Below, in pieces: positions 11,615-32,900 of a DNA stretch of 64,000 nucleotides; the stretch's first letter is position 1; each line of letters opens with the position of its first letter. A program made the position numbers and the translations under genes. This stretch comes from Agelas oroides. Taxonomy: Eukaryota > Porifera > Demospongiae > Agelasida > Agelasidae. The notes beneath the pieces are model-generated. The model was not told the origin of the DNA and made no database searches. It saw nothing but the letters and a program-made list of their open reading frames with translations. The stretch spans positions 5,810,293-5,874,292 of the forward strand of contig OX422202.1 of NCBI GenBank assembly GCA_949130485.1, given 5' to 3'.

Positions 11615-12439
11615 CAAAATGGCCTCATATGACTCACCTAGCATTGAACAACTATCTTACAAGTTTAGCCCATGAGGTGAGTCATAATAACAAATTTAAC
11701 CAGCAAGATGGCTTTAGCTTAGTCAAAAACCTTAGCACCCATTCCATAGATCTACATTTTGTACTTACTACCCAAATGAGATTGAACAGCTTGGACAGTT
11801 TGTCAATATGCACAGTTCACAATGTATGATGCCAAGGTTCAATCTGTGTCACCCACAGTAGCCATGTCCCTGTCTAAACTGAGCAAGCATTGTGAATTGT
11901 TGGTTAAGTAGCTCAAAATCCACTGATATTTAGCTAACTTGTACGGATATTTGGGTGTTTAGAAGGCGCAACTCCATACATCCATTGACATGTGTACGTC
12001 ATTTTCCCCCTTTCATTCCTGCTCCAACTTTTGCCAAACTCAGTGTATGCCCTATTGTGGCCACAATGAAGTGACATGAAGATTGTTACAATGTAGTAAA
12101 TTAGTTTTTAGCATCAATATTTTGGATCTCACGAAATGAAGCAAAGTTGAAGTAGGCTATGCTTGTGGTACAACTTACAGTTAAACTGCCAGGTTCAAAC
12201 TACCCACTGCTATACACTAATTTGCAGCAGCATAATTACTGTTGACATTATACATAAAATGACCAAAACTGGCTTCCCACTAGCTCTCCCAAGTATCCCA
12301 GGTGTTGGGGCATGCTTCCCTAGAAAATCTTTTGAAAAATGAAGTGCTATGAATATGCCACAGGTGCAGCTAGCTGAGAGGGGGAAAAAACTACCTACGA
12401 GCTATTCACACAGACTTCATTTGGTTTTGAATTATGAAC

Positions 12440-12610
12440 TTTCCCAGTGTTAATAGACCTCTGTCTTTCAAAGATTCTCTTGGTTGGCTGGTATTCATGA
12501 TTATTCAATTCTAACCAGAATTTTTCTTGTCAATATATCAGTTGCCAACATTTCAACTACAGTGCTGTAGTCTTCTTTAGGGCGCATCTGTGCAATGCAG
12601 GTTGTTTAAA
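12440..12610. mobile_element. Possible retroelement 3' remnant
   Basis: On the minus strand, phrases such as AAGAAGACTACAGCACTGTAG followed by a TTGGCAAC motif resemble tails of non-LTR or Penelope-type elements I have seen in invertebrates. There is no coding domain, so the call rests on weak pattern memory only. Confidence 0.2.
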
Positions 12611-14959
12611 TACAAGTATGCTAACAGCAAACAGAAAAGCTAGCTACTGGCTAGCAGAAATGTACACTAGTTTATTCCCACAGAATAGGTGATGGTGTCC
12701 TCAGGCATGTTCTGCAATAGCCAATTTTTTCATTTCTCCTTGTTTGTCTTTATTTGATGCGGGTCTTGAAAGCTCTCTTTGTCTCTCCTATGTACATGCA
12801 CACAGCTGCAACTGCACTGTCACCTTTTGCAAGTGACTTATTCATGCACTTCAGGCAAATGTATACACATCAATGTCTGTATATACACACACATACATAC
12901 GCTGAAGAAAATCACTTTGTTTTCATCTCCACTGTACCCACGTTTAGGTTTCAAGTCCTCTGTATGTATGTACCCAAGCAACATGCCTAGCTCTTCTTGT
13001 AGATTGAGTTCTAGATCAAGTGTTTCATACCCATAGTTTTTTTGGTCAAGTGTGCAACACGTTTCACAAACATATATAAAAAGGCAGTTGTGGGGACTCC
13101 TTCACAGCTGTTCATATTCTACCACAATATTTGATGCAATCAGTCTCCAATCCCAAGATAAGCTTGTTACAACTACTCTCCTTTTAGTAGAAGCCACTGT
13201 GTGGTTTTACAGCAAAGACTGGAGAGTTGTAAATACTTATAATATGTTTTATGTTGAGACCAACTGTCTGATCATTGATAACTAGACCTGTTTGAGTATG
13301 TGCATATATGCAAAAATTATTCCATGTGTACATGTATCTGGGGAGGGCATGACCAGTTTCACGTGCAGTCTCATACCCAGATTAAGATTTTGCTGTTAGG
13401 GTACAAGGACAACCCAGAAACTCCTGATACTAATGTCTGAAATAGAGCCTCTTTTGCCATTTTCAGGTATACACATGCATTAAGATGTAAACACATTACA
13501 TTGTGATTGTCAGGTGTACGCAAATATTTGTTTAGATGATTCTCATACAAGTTTAAGTGATGAATTTCAAGTCAAGTACCTAGCAACTTTGCCTTATGCT
13601 CTTGTGAGATCTTGTTGCAACTTCCTTGAGTCATTAGCTAGTCATTTTCTGTCTGAGTTGCCAGTGCTTTTCTCACATTTTCATTCACATCAATGATGAC
13701 TCCAGAATCTACAAAAGTCCTGATGGGTCAGGGAGATTGTTAGATATTTGTGAAAAACTATACCAGCTCTTAGTCATCGACACTGCATGGGTGTGGCTTA
13801 TGTTAAATGGGCAGGGCAAATGCTGGAATTTATTTTAGTGGAAGCCTGTGAAGTTCATGAAATTAAAGTAGCCACAAAAGTTTCTGGCTATATACAGTGT
13901 GAGTTTCAGTAGATCACATTCTGATATTTTGTAGGGAAGCATAAACAAGACATTCATCTGGAAGTTTGGATGGTGTGGGCTCTGCCATTCAACTAATTTT
14001 AGTTTTTGAAGGGGGTGGTGTACATGCAGTTTTCAATAGATACAGAAACTGATTATATTTATGGCATACTGTTGTAAGTCACTAACCACTATTTTTTTCG
14101 TTCATGTTAAGGTTACGATCAACTGCGCCGAAGGCTGTTGGCATAGAAAATTTTTCGAAAACCGTAACTGATATTTATCTCAAACAAGTTACAGTCCAAC
14201 AGCACATGAACGAAATATATTATTCGGAGAGAAATAAGCTTCTGCTTAAAAACGCCCCAACGCATTCGAACCAGCAATTAGCTGCACCGCTCGAAAGCTT
14301 TTGCGCCAAATTACTCGGTGATTGTAAAGAGTTCGATCCTAAATTCTTTTCTTGCACTACTTCACGGCATTTACTAGGTCAGCACGTGAAAATATCTGGC
14401 GCTTTATGTATACTTTTAGTAATATTTGTAGGAATTTAACTGCTTTAGGCGTAAGAAATGCGCTTCGGAGCATAAAATCTTCAATTCAAGTCCAATTTTC
14501 GAGATTTCTTTACGTGCTCCCTGCTAAATACACTGCGCTACCCGTACAACACACCAGAACACTGAAGAAACGCTTTCCTTGCCTTATATCTGGCGCAAGG
14601 ATAAGTGATCTACTTTCGAAATACGGCAAGGCCTCGAGCATCGCAAGTGAGTTTGGGGGCGCGCGTTCGTGCAATAAATAATTATTGTGTACTACGTCAA
14701 CCATAATTGCTTACGTAAACAATTGGCCCTTGTATGCATTTCACAGGACCTTAAACATCATGGAATCTATGCTTAGTTGTGTAGTGTGTACCTGGATATA
14801 GTCTTCATTAGCTGTTGTAAACATACTATTAACTGAACTTGTGTTCATATTTGCTTTGCAATTGATTAACTACTATTAATAAGTTATGTCTGACATGCTA
14901 ACTGCTGTCAATATGTACTGTTCAAATATACGTCCTAGATTTCACACAAGAACCCCGCT

Positions 14960-15400
14960 TGCTTTTTTATGTTGTGACCTTTTTACCCAAGTCTTGTTGC
15001 AGGGCTTATCAAATTATGTATGTCAACAATTGGGTGAACCATGCAGGCAATTCCCCTCTAAACCAAGTCAACTCGGCCAAATACCTTGGCATTGTACTGT
15101 CTTCATGCAGACATGTCTTGGTCCCTTTATGTGACCAATGTCAGTGCAAAGTACGGTAATTAACTGGACTACTGTACCATCAATTCTCTTCCACAAGTAC
15201 CCTGAGTAACCTCTACGTAATCTATATATGTCCCTACTTTGGGTATGCAGCAGTTGTGGGACACCTATCTAAGATACGGAAATTTGCACTGAAAGTGTGT
15301 ACTAAAAACTGGTCTCTCTCTTATGATGAACTACTCAGCCATGCACCTACAACTTCGTGGTCTGTGAAGAAGGAAGACATTTCTGGTGCACCTATCAGTA
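14960..15400 (+). mobile_element. LINE reverse-transcriptase C-terminal fragment
   Basis: The translation gives NQVNSAKYLGIVLSS, then in another frame MSWSLYVTNVSAK, then LTGLLYHQF, LSNLYVIYICPYFGYAA and KFALKVCTKNWSLSYDELL. This order (KYLG block, thumb helices, then LY...RP.LEYA and a W.L.YDELL block) is the C-terminal part of the reverse transcriptase of CR1/L2/Jockey-type non-LTR retrotransposons. At least one frameshift near 15,110-15,120 and an in-frame stop near 15,157 show it is a dead fragment. The endonuclease and most of the RT are absent. Confidence 0.7.
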
Positions 15401-15501
15401 GGAGAGAATCACACTACAGTAACCGATCGGACAACCATCAGCTCCTCAAAGCTATCTTTTCCTGGACTTCCCAGTTCCAACACTCCTTTCCCCATGCAAT
15501 A

Positions 15502-15680
15502 TAGTGGAACTCCCTTAACGGACATTCTCTATAGCGGACACCTCATTACACAGGACAAAATGTTGCGGTCCGGATTGAATTTGCATTACGCGTAATACTT
15601 TGCAGCTCTCCGAAATACGGACACCTCGCTATTCCGTAAAGCGGACAGATTTTGCGGTCCCGCTAGTACCTGGACTGTAC
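15502..15680 (+). mobile_element. pogo/Tc1-mariner-like terminus
   Basis: After a TA dinucleotide comes AGTGGAACTCCCTTAACGGA, followed by repeats of AGCGGACA and TACGGACACC. This is the typical end of pogo-type elements. The opposite end was not found, so this is a one-sided fragment. Confidence 0.5.
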
Positions 15681-16720
15681 AAAATTCACAAGCACGACAG
15701 CTTTGGAATCGTGTATAGAGAGAATTAAGTTCGGTCACGTTTTCGGCAGTGCAGTTCGAAGTCTGCCGCTTCTGAGCTGAGGGTGCAGCACTTGCAACGG
15801 CGATCAACGCTCCCGAACTTCATCTTGATGTTTCAAGACTCTTATAGCGGGGAGAAATCTCGAGGATAGGTTCAACGTAAACGCATCACGGCTTTTATCG
15901 CTTTTATAGCCACGACCCGCTTTCATGTGATACGCATACGCATGCGTAAACCTTCGGGGTGCCCATGATGTAATTGCAATTACATCACCACAGAAAAAGA
16001 TCCTTCTGTCACTCTACTATCTATGCTTCTACCAAAGAGCTACGGGATTTTGCAAGGAGTAGTTGTGTATGGCATGTCAACTACGTACAGACATGCAGGC
16101 AGATGAAGGAATAACATTGGTCACCTCAACAGGTGCAATTTTTTAAGGAATAATAGGCACAGCCCAACCACATTCGGACAGGACTAAACCACGGAACGGA
16201 TTAGGAAACGGATCGAAAAACGGATCGATTAAACTTAAGTTAAGAATTTCAGAATAGAATAATCGGCAAGAAAAAAAAAAAATTCGGCTCAGGCCTATAC
16301 TGCAGACCATGCATGTTTTGTGGGGAAAACAGGCATGTTACATGCACTTTTTGTTTTGAGTGACAACTACTCACTGAATCAATGTCATCTAGAAATAGAA
16401 GTCTGCAGCTTGGTAGTACGTCTGCTATGCTATGTAAACAACAACAGGTATACAATTAAGCTGTACATGTACACAACTGATGTAAACATGCAGTGAACTT
16501 GATATAAACAGCATTAGGTTACTGCTCTTTTGCACAACACCAAGATCTAGGAGTTCAACATGATGACAAACAACATAGCATACATGTACTTGATATATAA
16601 GTATATAGCTATGTACATTTTATCTATACTGGGAAGCCTTTGAGACACAAGCCAACTAGATGCAAATACGGACAGAAGTGATAAATCTACTATGACATTG
16701 TACTGCTATGAAAGATGATA
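15681..16720. other. Intergenic region downstream of the aldo-keto reductase
   Basis: This holds a short direct repetition of CGGATCGA/ACGGAT motifs near 16,190-16,230 and the 3' flank of the reductase gene. No gene is supported. No clear AATAAA was seen on the minus strand directly after the stop at 16,721. Confidence 0.4.
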
Positions 16721-16926
16721 TTAATTGGTAGCTTTCATCTTCGTCTTGTATTCTTGTACTTCAACTCCCTCCCAGTGTTTCTGTTTGAGGGGCTCAAAGA
16801 AATGTTTCATGATGTAATCCTTCACCTCCCTCTCTCTCACCGTGAGGGGTCTGCAAACTGCATCCAAGTTCTTGTCCAATGTGGCATTGTCGTTCATGGT
16901 CACCAAAGTGGTTGTGGCCTATGGGA

Positions 16927-17012
<86 letters not shown>

Positions 17013-18928
17013 ACATGCGTGAGTTTTCTTTCCATCGAGGATCACCTCAGACTCAAAACACACTCTTGCATTTAAGATTGCCGTTACACTCAATATTACA
17101 ACTCAGTGGAGTTTCAGTTTTCAAGTTGTGTGCACATACAACAAACATGTAGACAATGAATCTAGCCTCATTCCCAGGTTTTCCTGTTTTTGTTCTGTGC
17201 ATGGTTTACCTTCAGTATAATACACAGAAGCAGAGGAGTGTGTGTGTGTTTACAGGCCTTTCTCCATTCTTCCACTTTTGTGTAGTATGTTGAACATAAA
17301 CTGAAGAACAAACACGAGGGAGGTCTGGGAACAAGACTAGAGGGCATTTCAACACTCAATCCATCTCAAATGATAGACTAAACTAGGCTGACAAGCACTG
17401 GGATGTATCAAGGAGGTAGTCTATACCCACCACTTGCCAATCATCGGTGCCAGTGGCATTACAGTTTGCTACCACTGCTTAGAGATCTCCAGAGAAGACA
17501 TGCCCCACACAGCTTTGCTATGACATTATACTATACATGACTAAATGGTAGCTTTCATCTTTCGAAACTCCGCATTCTTGTATTTTGATGCTCTCCCAGT
17601 GTTTCTGTTGATGCAAACTACAAGAATGGCTCTATTAATCGTAACCACATCCAGAAATGAATGCTGATGGCTGTAGAAGAGGCAGGACAATATGTTATGC
17701 TGTGTACAGTGTCAATTAGTACACTCAGACAATGTCTAAGGGCAAGAATCATGGACACAAGTTACAAAAATAGCTCTATAGACTGGATCACAATATGCAA
17801 TTGTTTGACTAAGCTGAAGCTATCTGGGTAGTCAAAATTGCTTTTTAAGACTCACCTCGCAGGCTAAACATATAAATTGCTGGTTCATCACTAGATAAGT
17901 CACAAGAGAACCCTTGTTACTAGGTACTTATATAGCCTAGTATGAATACTTAAATGGAAGTAGAAAGCTAAGGTTTGAGGTTGTAAAATACCCCATGTTC
18001 TGTTTATATTTTCCATCTCTAGTCTCCATTTCCTGTTTTTTCATCTGCCCCATTTATAGTATTAGGATTGCATGAGCTGCCTGCTATGGTTTCAGAAAAA
18101 TTGAACACAGAACTCCTGGATCAGTAGCTATGTACATACCTCTTCAAAACCTGTAGAGTAGTTAACAGCGAGGCGTGTAATGTCTATCCCCTGATCCGCA
18201 CAGTAGTGCAGTGCTGCAGAGCATGCCTTCTTAATCTCGTCGCCAGCAGGGTGCCAATCCTGTACTCCTGCCTCCGTAAGGAGCCCCATGCCAACTGCAC
18301 TTGCATTGATGATGGGAACCCCTCTCGATTTGAAAAACTCAAAATCATTAATGAGAGATGAGTCATTTAAAGTCAAACGGCAGTATGATAAAACACTGTC
18401 AATCTTTACATGGCTTTGTTCGATAATCTGTTTAAGTGGGCCCAATGGGTATCCAGTGATGCCAATATACCTGCAGAGACCTTGCTGCTTCAGCTTCTGC
18501 AGAGCTGGTAGAGTTTCCTCCACAATTATATCAACTGAGGGTGCAAACTCAACGTCGTGTACTTGCAGAATATCCACATATTCAAGTTCGAGTCGTTCTA
18601 GACTCTCGTGGGTACTGCTGGTCACTTTTGCTGCTGAAAAATCAAACATTTTTCGAACATCCCTTTCATACCGACCGACTTTTGTACCAATGTAGAATGC
18701 ACTTCTTGGGATTCCTTGTAGAGCTCTTCCAAGAAACGACTCTGACTTTCCTTGACCATACCAGACCGCAGTGTCTATGTAGTTGATACCTCTGTCCAGG
18801 GCAGCTCTCACCGTACGTTTTGCTTCCTCTTCACTGAACTTACCATACACATTCCCAAATCCTGATCCTCCCATTCCTAGAATGGAGAGTCTCATGTCTG
18901 TACTGCCTAGCTGACGATAGCGGATCAT
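16721..18928 (-). CDS. Aldo-keto reductase, L-galactose dehydrogenase type
   Basis: Two exons, 18928-18140 and 16918-16721, join in phase 0 to give 328 residues, the usual family length. It is an NAD(P)-dependent oxidoreductase with a cytosolic TIM-barrel fold. The catalytic tetrad is visible as Asp52 and Tyr57 (in YIDTAVWYG), Lys83 (in GTKVGRY) and His124 (in LQVHDVEF). The N-terminus RQLGSTDMRLSILGMGG and the end (TLVTMND...ENL-like helix...W) match L-galactose dehydrogenase-like proteins. Those oxidise L-galactose to its lactone in plants; in animals the substrate is not established, so the sugar is inference. The intron (about 1.2 kb) holds a long CA microsatellite on the sense strand right before the 3' splice site CCCATAG, a MITE at 17,163-17,339, and a decayed second copy of the last exon at 17,519-17,614. 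It is divergent from the CEP85-type gene. Confidence 0.9.
16929..17010. repeat. (GT)n microsatellite in the reductase intron
   Basis: About 40 GT dinucleotides on the plus strand, so CA on the gene's sense strand. It ends a few bases before the splice acceptor at 16,919-16,920. Confidence 0.95.
17163..17339. mobile_element. MITE, TAGCCTCRTTCCCAGG family, about 178 bp
   Basis: Ends read TAGCCTCATTCCCAGG and, inverted, CTGGGAACAAGACTA. It lies in the reductase intron. No intact target duplication is visible, so it is an older copy. Confidence 0.7.
17519..17614 (-). pseudogene. Decayed duplicate of the reductase terminal exon
   Basis: Plus-strand 17,519-17,614 aligns to 16,693-16,788 over GGTAGCTTTCATCTT, TCTTGTATT and CTCCCAGTGTTTCTGTT, which encode the end of the reductase (KHWE...). 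The upstream part of the exon, including TLVTMND, is missing, and a small insertion lies in the middle. It is on the same strand within the intron, so it is a local tandem duplicate that has lost function. Confidence 0.7.
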
Positions 18929-19354
18929 TGTGCTTGGTCCCTCAAAGCATCACAACCTGTTGGAGGAAATAAGTTGATGAAAAGATATATATACACAAGT
19001 AAAGAAGTTTATAGCCCTCATAGGTAGTAGGTAGGTAGATAAATAGATAGATAGATAGTAGAATAGATAGCAGACAGCGATCAAATAGCTAGATGTTCAC
19101 AGGAAAATAGATATTCCACAATTTTTCACAAAAATGTTTCATCAGCTTCGATGGCTGGTCCAGGAACTCCACATGACTGAACACATTTGAGTATATAGCC
19201 AACTCAGGGAGAGCTCACACGCTTACCGGTACATTTTCGCTCAGCTTGCATGTCAACAATGCGTGTGGTCGGTCACATGTCCGGGGAAACCCCTTTGTAG
19301 TGCGGGGGGCCGGCCGGGGCCCAGGGTTTGGCTTCGTCGCACGTGCCGAACCAT
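18929..19354. promoter_or_regulatory. Probable bidirectional promoter region
   Basis: This 426-bp stretch separates the divergent starts of the reductase (18,928, minus) and the CEP85-type gene (19,355, plus). The half near the coiled-coil gene is clearly more GC- and CpG-rich (19,220-19,350). A minus-strand CCAACAG/GTTG near 18,957 could be the acceptor of a 5'-UTR intron of the reductase. A short GATA-type run (GATAGATAG) lies near 19,040-19,060. No TATA box was assigned. Confidence 0.5.
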
Positions 19355-29188
<9,834 letters not shown>

Positions 29189-29341
29189 CCACAGCAGCTA
29201 TGACTACTAATCAAATCAGAGCCCCAATACATATGTGGTACATGTGTAGCTATATCTATACATACAGTGTACTGTGTTCAGATTATGTGGTACATTATTT
29301 TATTATTTGATGACTATATACACATACATAGAAAATACTTT

Positions 29342-29535
29342 GTGGAGGCGTAATAGATGTGTGAGGATAGCCTCGTTCCCAGGCCGTTCCCGGCTCCAGT
29401 TTTGATCGCTTGCAGTATAAAAACGGAGGGGAACGGCCTGGGAACGAGGCTATCCTCACACATCTATTACGCCTCCACTGCAAGCGATCAAAACTGGAGC
29501 CGGGAACGGCCTGGGAACGAGGCTAGTGTGAGGAT
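29342..29535. mobile_element. MITE with compound foldback, TAGCC family
   Basis: A MITE copy starts TAGCCTCGTTCCCAGGCC at 29,368 after TGTGAGGAT. The 50 bp at 29,342-29,391, including 26 bp of flank, recur inverted and perfect at 29,429-29,478. The first 47 bp of the element recur inverted again at 29,479-29,525, followed by GTGTGAGGAT. The flanking direct repeat (9-10 bp) looks like a target duplication. It lies just 3' of the CEP85-type gene. Confidence 0.8.
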
Positions 29536-29951
29536 GTGTATTTCTAACTTCATTAGAGGCTATGTTCTGAGTGTGTGGGAATGGTACATGGAAGGCTAAA
29601 GGGTAGTTCTAAACATAATATGGCTCAAAATATTGCTACCCTGGTGTGCTCACTGCACCTTTAGTGCCTAGTTATATGTAGTGTTATGCTTTTATTGTTT
29701 GTTTTTTACAACAATGGCTTGTTTTACTAGAGTTTTTACTGTTCTGCTTGGATTGCATGACTTCATGTTTACATACAACTGTGGTATAAACACTACACTG
29801 TGGTTTTGGGTTGGAAAAGATAACCTATCTAATGGTGGAAGTTTCCCACCTGGTTTTATGTAAACTGGCTCATGGCAACATAACCCCCTTGTACTTAGCT
29901 CTTTGTTCCCAGACTAGGCCTTCCCTGTTGGCTTATATTGCAGTAAGCAAA
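29536..29951. other. Intergenic region before gene C
   Basis: This lies upstream of gene C and should include its promoter. The sense frame is open for some 140 bp before the chosen ATG, but homology with gene A stops near the ATG. One solitary MITE arm (TTCCCAGACTAGGCC) is at 29,908-29,923. No core promoter motif was assigned. Confidence 0.4.
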
Positions 29952-32900
29952 ATGTGGAACTACAAACTTGTGCTGTCAGTCTTCATCCTTAGACTGATAC
30001 TGATACTCTTCATCAGTGTAGTAGCTGTGTCTGGGCAGTGCCGGAGTGTTGTTACCGTAGACAGAGAACTGGGGGTGGACTGTAGCACGCTCACCCAGAG
30101 CTTGGTTGACCAAACCTGCGATGATCTAAAGGATGTCCTGCGTAGTATTTCACTTCATGCTACCAAGCATGCACACAGAGGATGCATTGAAGTCATGTTG
30201 CAGCCCGGTGTTTATGTACTAACAGAACTGTTCCATATTCAACAAAGCCTAGTGCTTCAAGGAACACAGAATGTGATGGTTACAGTCAACCTAACTGATG
30301 CCACTAACAGCACCCTTATTCCACAGTACGTACTCTTGTTTACTGACACAGAGCAAGCTATGATCAGTAGGATTGACTTTCACACAAGCCCAGTAATCAT
30401 TGGCTTTGAGAATGTCACAAATGTGATCATTGAAGAGAGTAGCTTCAGGTAGGTATTCATTGGTCGCATGCCAAGTGGTAGCTACACTGCATTTACACAG
30501 GGCCAGACCATCACTTTCATTAGCCTCGTTCCCAGGCTCTCTCCTCAAAAAACGGGGGGGAGGAGAGAGCCTAGGAACGAGGCTAATGAAAGTGATGGGG
30601 AGAGAGCCTGGGGATGACGCTACACTTTCATAAAGTAGCATTAGCCAGTACTGCTTTATCAAAGGTTGCTGATCATACTTTTGTGTAGGTACTTCTCCCA
30701 AGGGGCTGTGGACATCTATAACTGTCCAACAGTAGCAGTGAGAAACTGTACCTTTGAACACAATGGTCCTGTGTCTGTGACCAAGCTCCAACCATACAGA
30801 GGGCATGCAGGTGGCCTTTCTATTGGCTATCATCAGAAGACACTACTGCCTGGGCCATATTATGCTATTGTGTCACACTGTGTCTTTCGTAACAATAGCA
30901 GTGACCCACTGACCAACTTACAAAGTACTACACAACTACTTCAGCATTTTCTCTTTACAGGGCGTGGTGGAGGATGTGTTATCACCATAAATCCAGTCTA
31001 TTCACTGAATGCAACAGTGGAAGATTGCTATTTTGAAGATAACTTTGCTAGATCCTTCGGTGGAGGGTTATATGTTGCACTTAATGGGTATTCAAACCAT
31101 ACTGTAGTTGTTAACAGAGTCAAACTGGTGCGTAACTGGACCCCCCTAGCTGCAGGCGGGTTAAATGTTGGGTATGTACAAGGTGCCGCACTTGATGCTG
31201 TCAACTCCGTTTTTGTCTACAGCTCGGAGTTTATTGAAAACCACTCGGGAAGTGGAGGTGGTGCACATTTTTTGGCAGCAGGTATATAATAGGATTTTGC
31301 ATAGTGATTTACATGCATGGAGCCATAGTATAATTTTATTGTCATTGTGCAGGCCCTCTTCGCTCTGATGGTGAACTGAGTAACTTTGCTCATATTGAGA
31401 ACTGCTCATTCATTGGAAACACTGCAGAACGCTTTGGTGCTGCCATTGAACTGATATCATCAGTGCTTGTATTCAATAGATTTAACTCTGAAAGTGTCAA
31501 GCCTTTTGAAATTGAAAGCTGGTGAGGAGTAAACTAGCTTGCTTCTTTCTTACGTAGCTACACTGGTTGAAGATTGAACAGATTGAACAAAGATAACAAA
31601 CATGCTGATGCTATAGTGTTCAACCTGAGAAAGAGAAATTTACTAATGCTGAATAAACTTTTTTCCTTTTGTCCTACCATTTTCTTTCCATTGTTGAAAG
31701 AAAATGGTAGGACAAAAACTGATGCACAGCCTCATTTCGTGCTGCCAAAAAGATGCATGGATGGCAAACAGTCATTTGTATCCCCTGATTATGTACATGA
31801 TCATGGGTCAGTCTTCATTCAGTTAGCTATGTGTATATATTCCTTGCACACATAGCACATTCATCGCCAACAATGGAAATGACGGCGGAGCAGTGAGCAC
31901 TGCCTATTTACCCTTGAGTTTCAGAGGCTCCAATACATTTGAAGGAAACAGAGGACGTAGTTTTGTGGTATGTATGGCAATCAGTCAACTATATCTCTCT
32001 GATAATAAGCAGGCCTAGATGTTAGACAGAGTGCAGGAGATAGCTAGGTTTGTATTCTCAAGTATGAATTTTACTCTATACACATGCCGCACCTTCATGT
32101 ATACTAGGTTATATTACAAAGTGTTATAGTGTAGGTTTGTTTGTATTCTCATAGTACTCTGTACACCTGCCACACCTGTTGCTGTCTTTACCAATGTTAA
32201 GTGTTTGTAGGTACCTGTATCTCTCTTATTACACCAGAACATAGGGGCTCTGGTGAAAGTGTCTGGAGGTATGCACTTTGTAGCCAATGATGGGGCAGGA
32301 ATAAATGGAGGAGCCATGTATCTTACATCCCTTGGTCAACTGTTACTCTCTCAAGGAGCTAACTTCACCTTCAAGGAAAACAATGGGATGTAAGTAATAG
32401 CCATAATACAAAGTTTGCAGGCAGGAGGGTTTGTTACATGGGAACATAACAGTTACTATAACTTCACCTCAGAAATCTCATTGACTGGTTCAGAAACTAA
32501 AGCTAGGGTATATACAGTTATATAGGTTGCTGCATATACTGTACCCTACTATAAAAAAATTATTGTGTATGACAGAGCTTTGTTGTTTTAGGAAAGTACA
32601 CAACACCTAATAACTAAACTAATAGCATAAATCGGTTTTTTATGCTATTAGTTTAGTTATAGTTAGGTTTTAGGTTTGGAAACTGTGATAATATATGGTT
32701 TAGTTTAGTAATGGTTTCCTGCTCTTACAATTTGAGTTCAGTTATTATAGTTTCAATCACTAAAACTCCAAATCCCCTTGCTATATAAAAGGTATTTAGT
32801 TATGGTTATCAGTGGAAATGGAAAATGTAGTTTTCTGTTTTAGTATATAGTTATGAATGTTTTTAGTTTAGTTTGATATAGTTGCAAAACTGGCAATAAT

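Larger units (their letters stand above)
8851..14958. other. Gene-poor region with decayed transposons and palindromes
   Basis: About 6 kb with no ORF that has splice logic, codon bias or a recognisable domain. It contains hAT-like remnants around 9800-9850 and 12,295-12,350 (GGGGCATGCCCCC-type motif), a GTGTCC/GTCCCC repeat at 9900-10,110, a strong palindrome at 11,552-11,614 and (CA)-rich short tracts. An ORF at 14,104-14,439 and one at 14,352-14,681 lie in a distinct CG-richer patch (14,100-14,690) that I could not identify. Confidence 0.5.

Noticed and set aside
14104-14681. Two overlapping ORFs in a CG-richer patch
   Set aside because: No domain, no splice logic, no signal peptide, and two competing frames; possibly part of an unknown transposon.
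31574-31855. 93-codon ORF between exons 3 and 4 of gene C
   Set aside because: It lies in an intron, spans a perfect hairpin, and has no counterpart in gene A.
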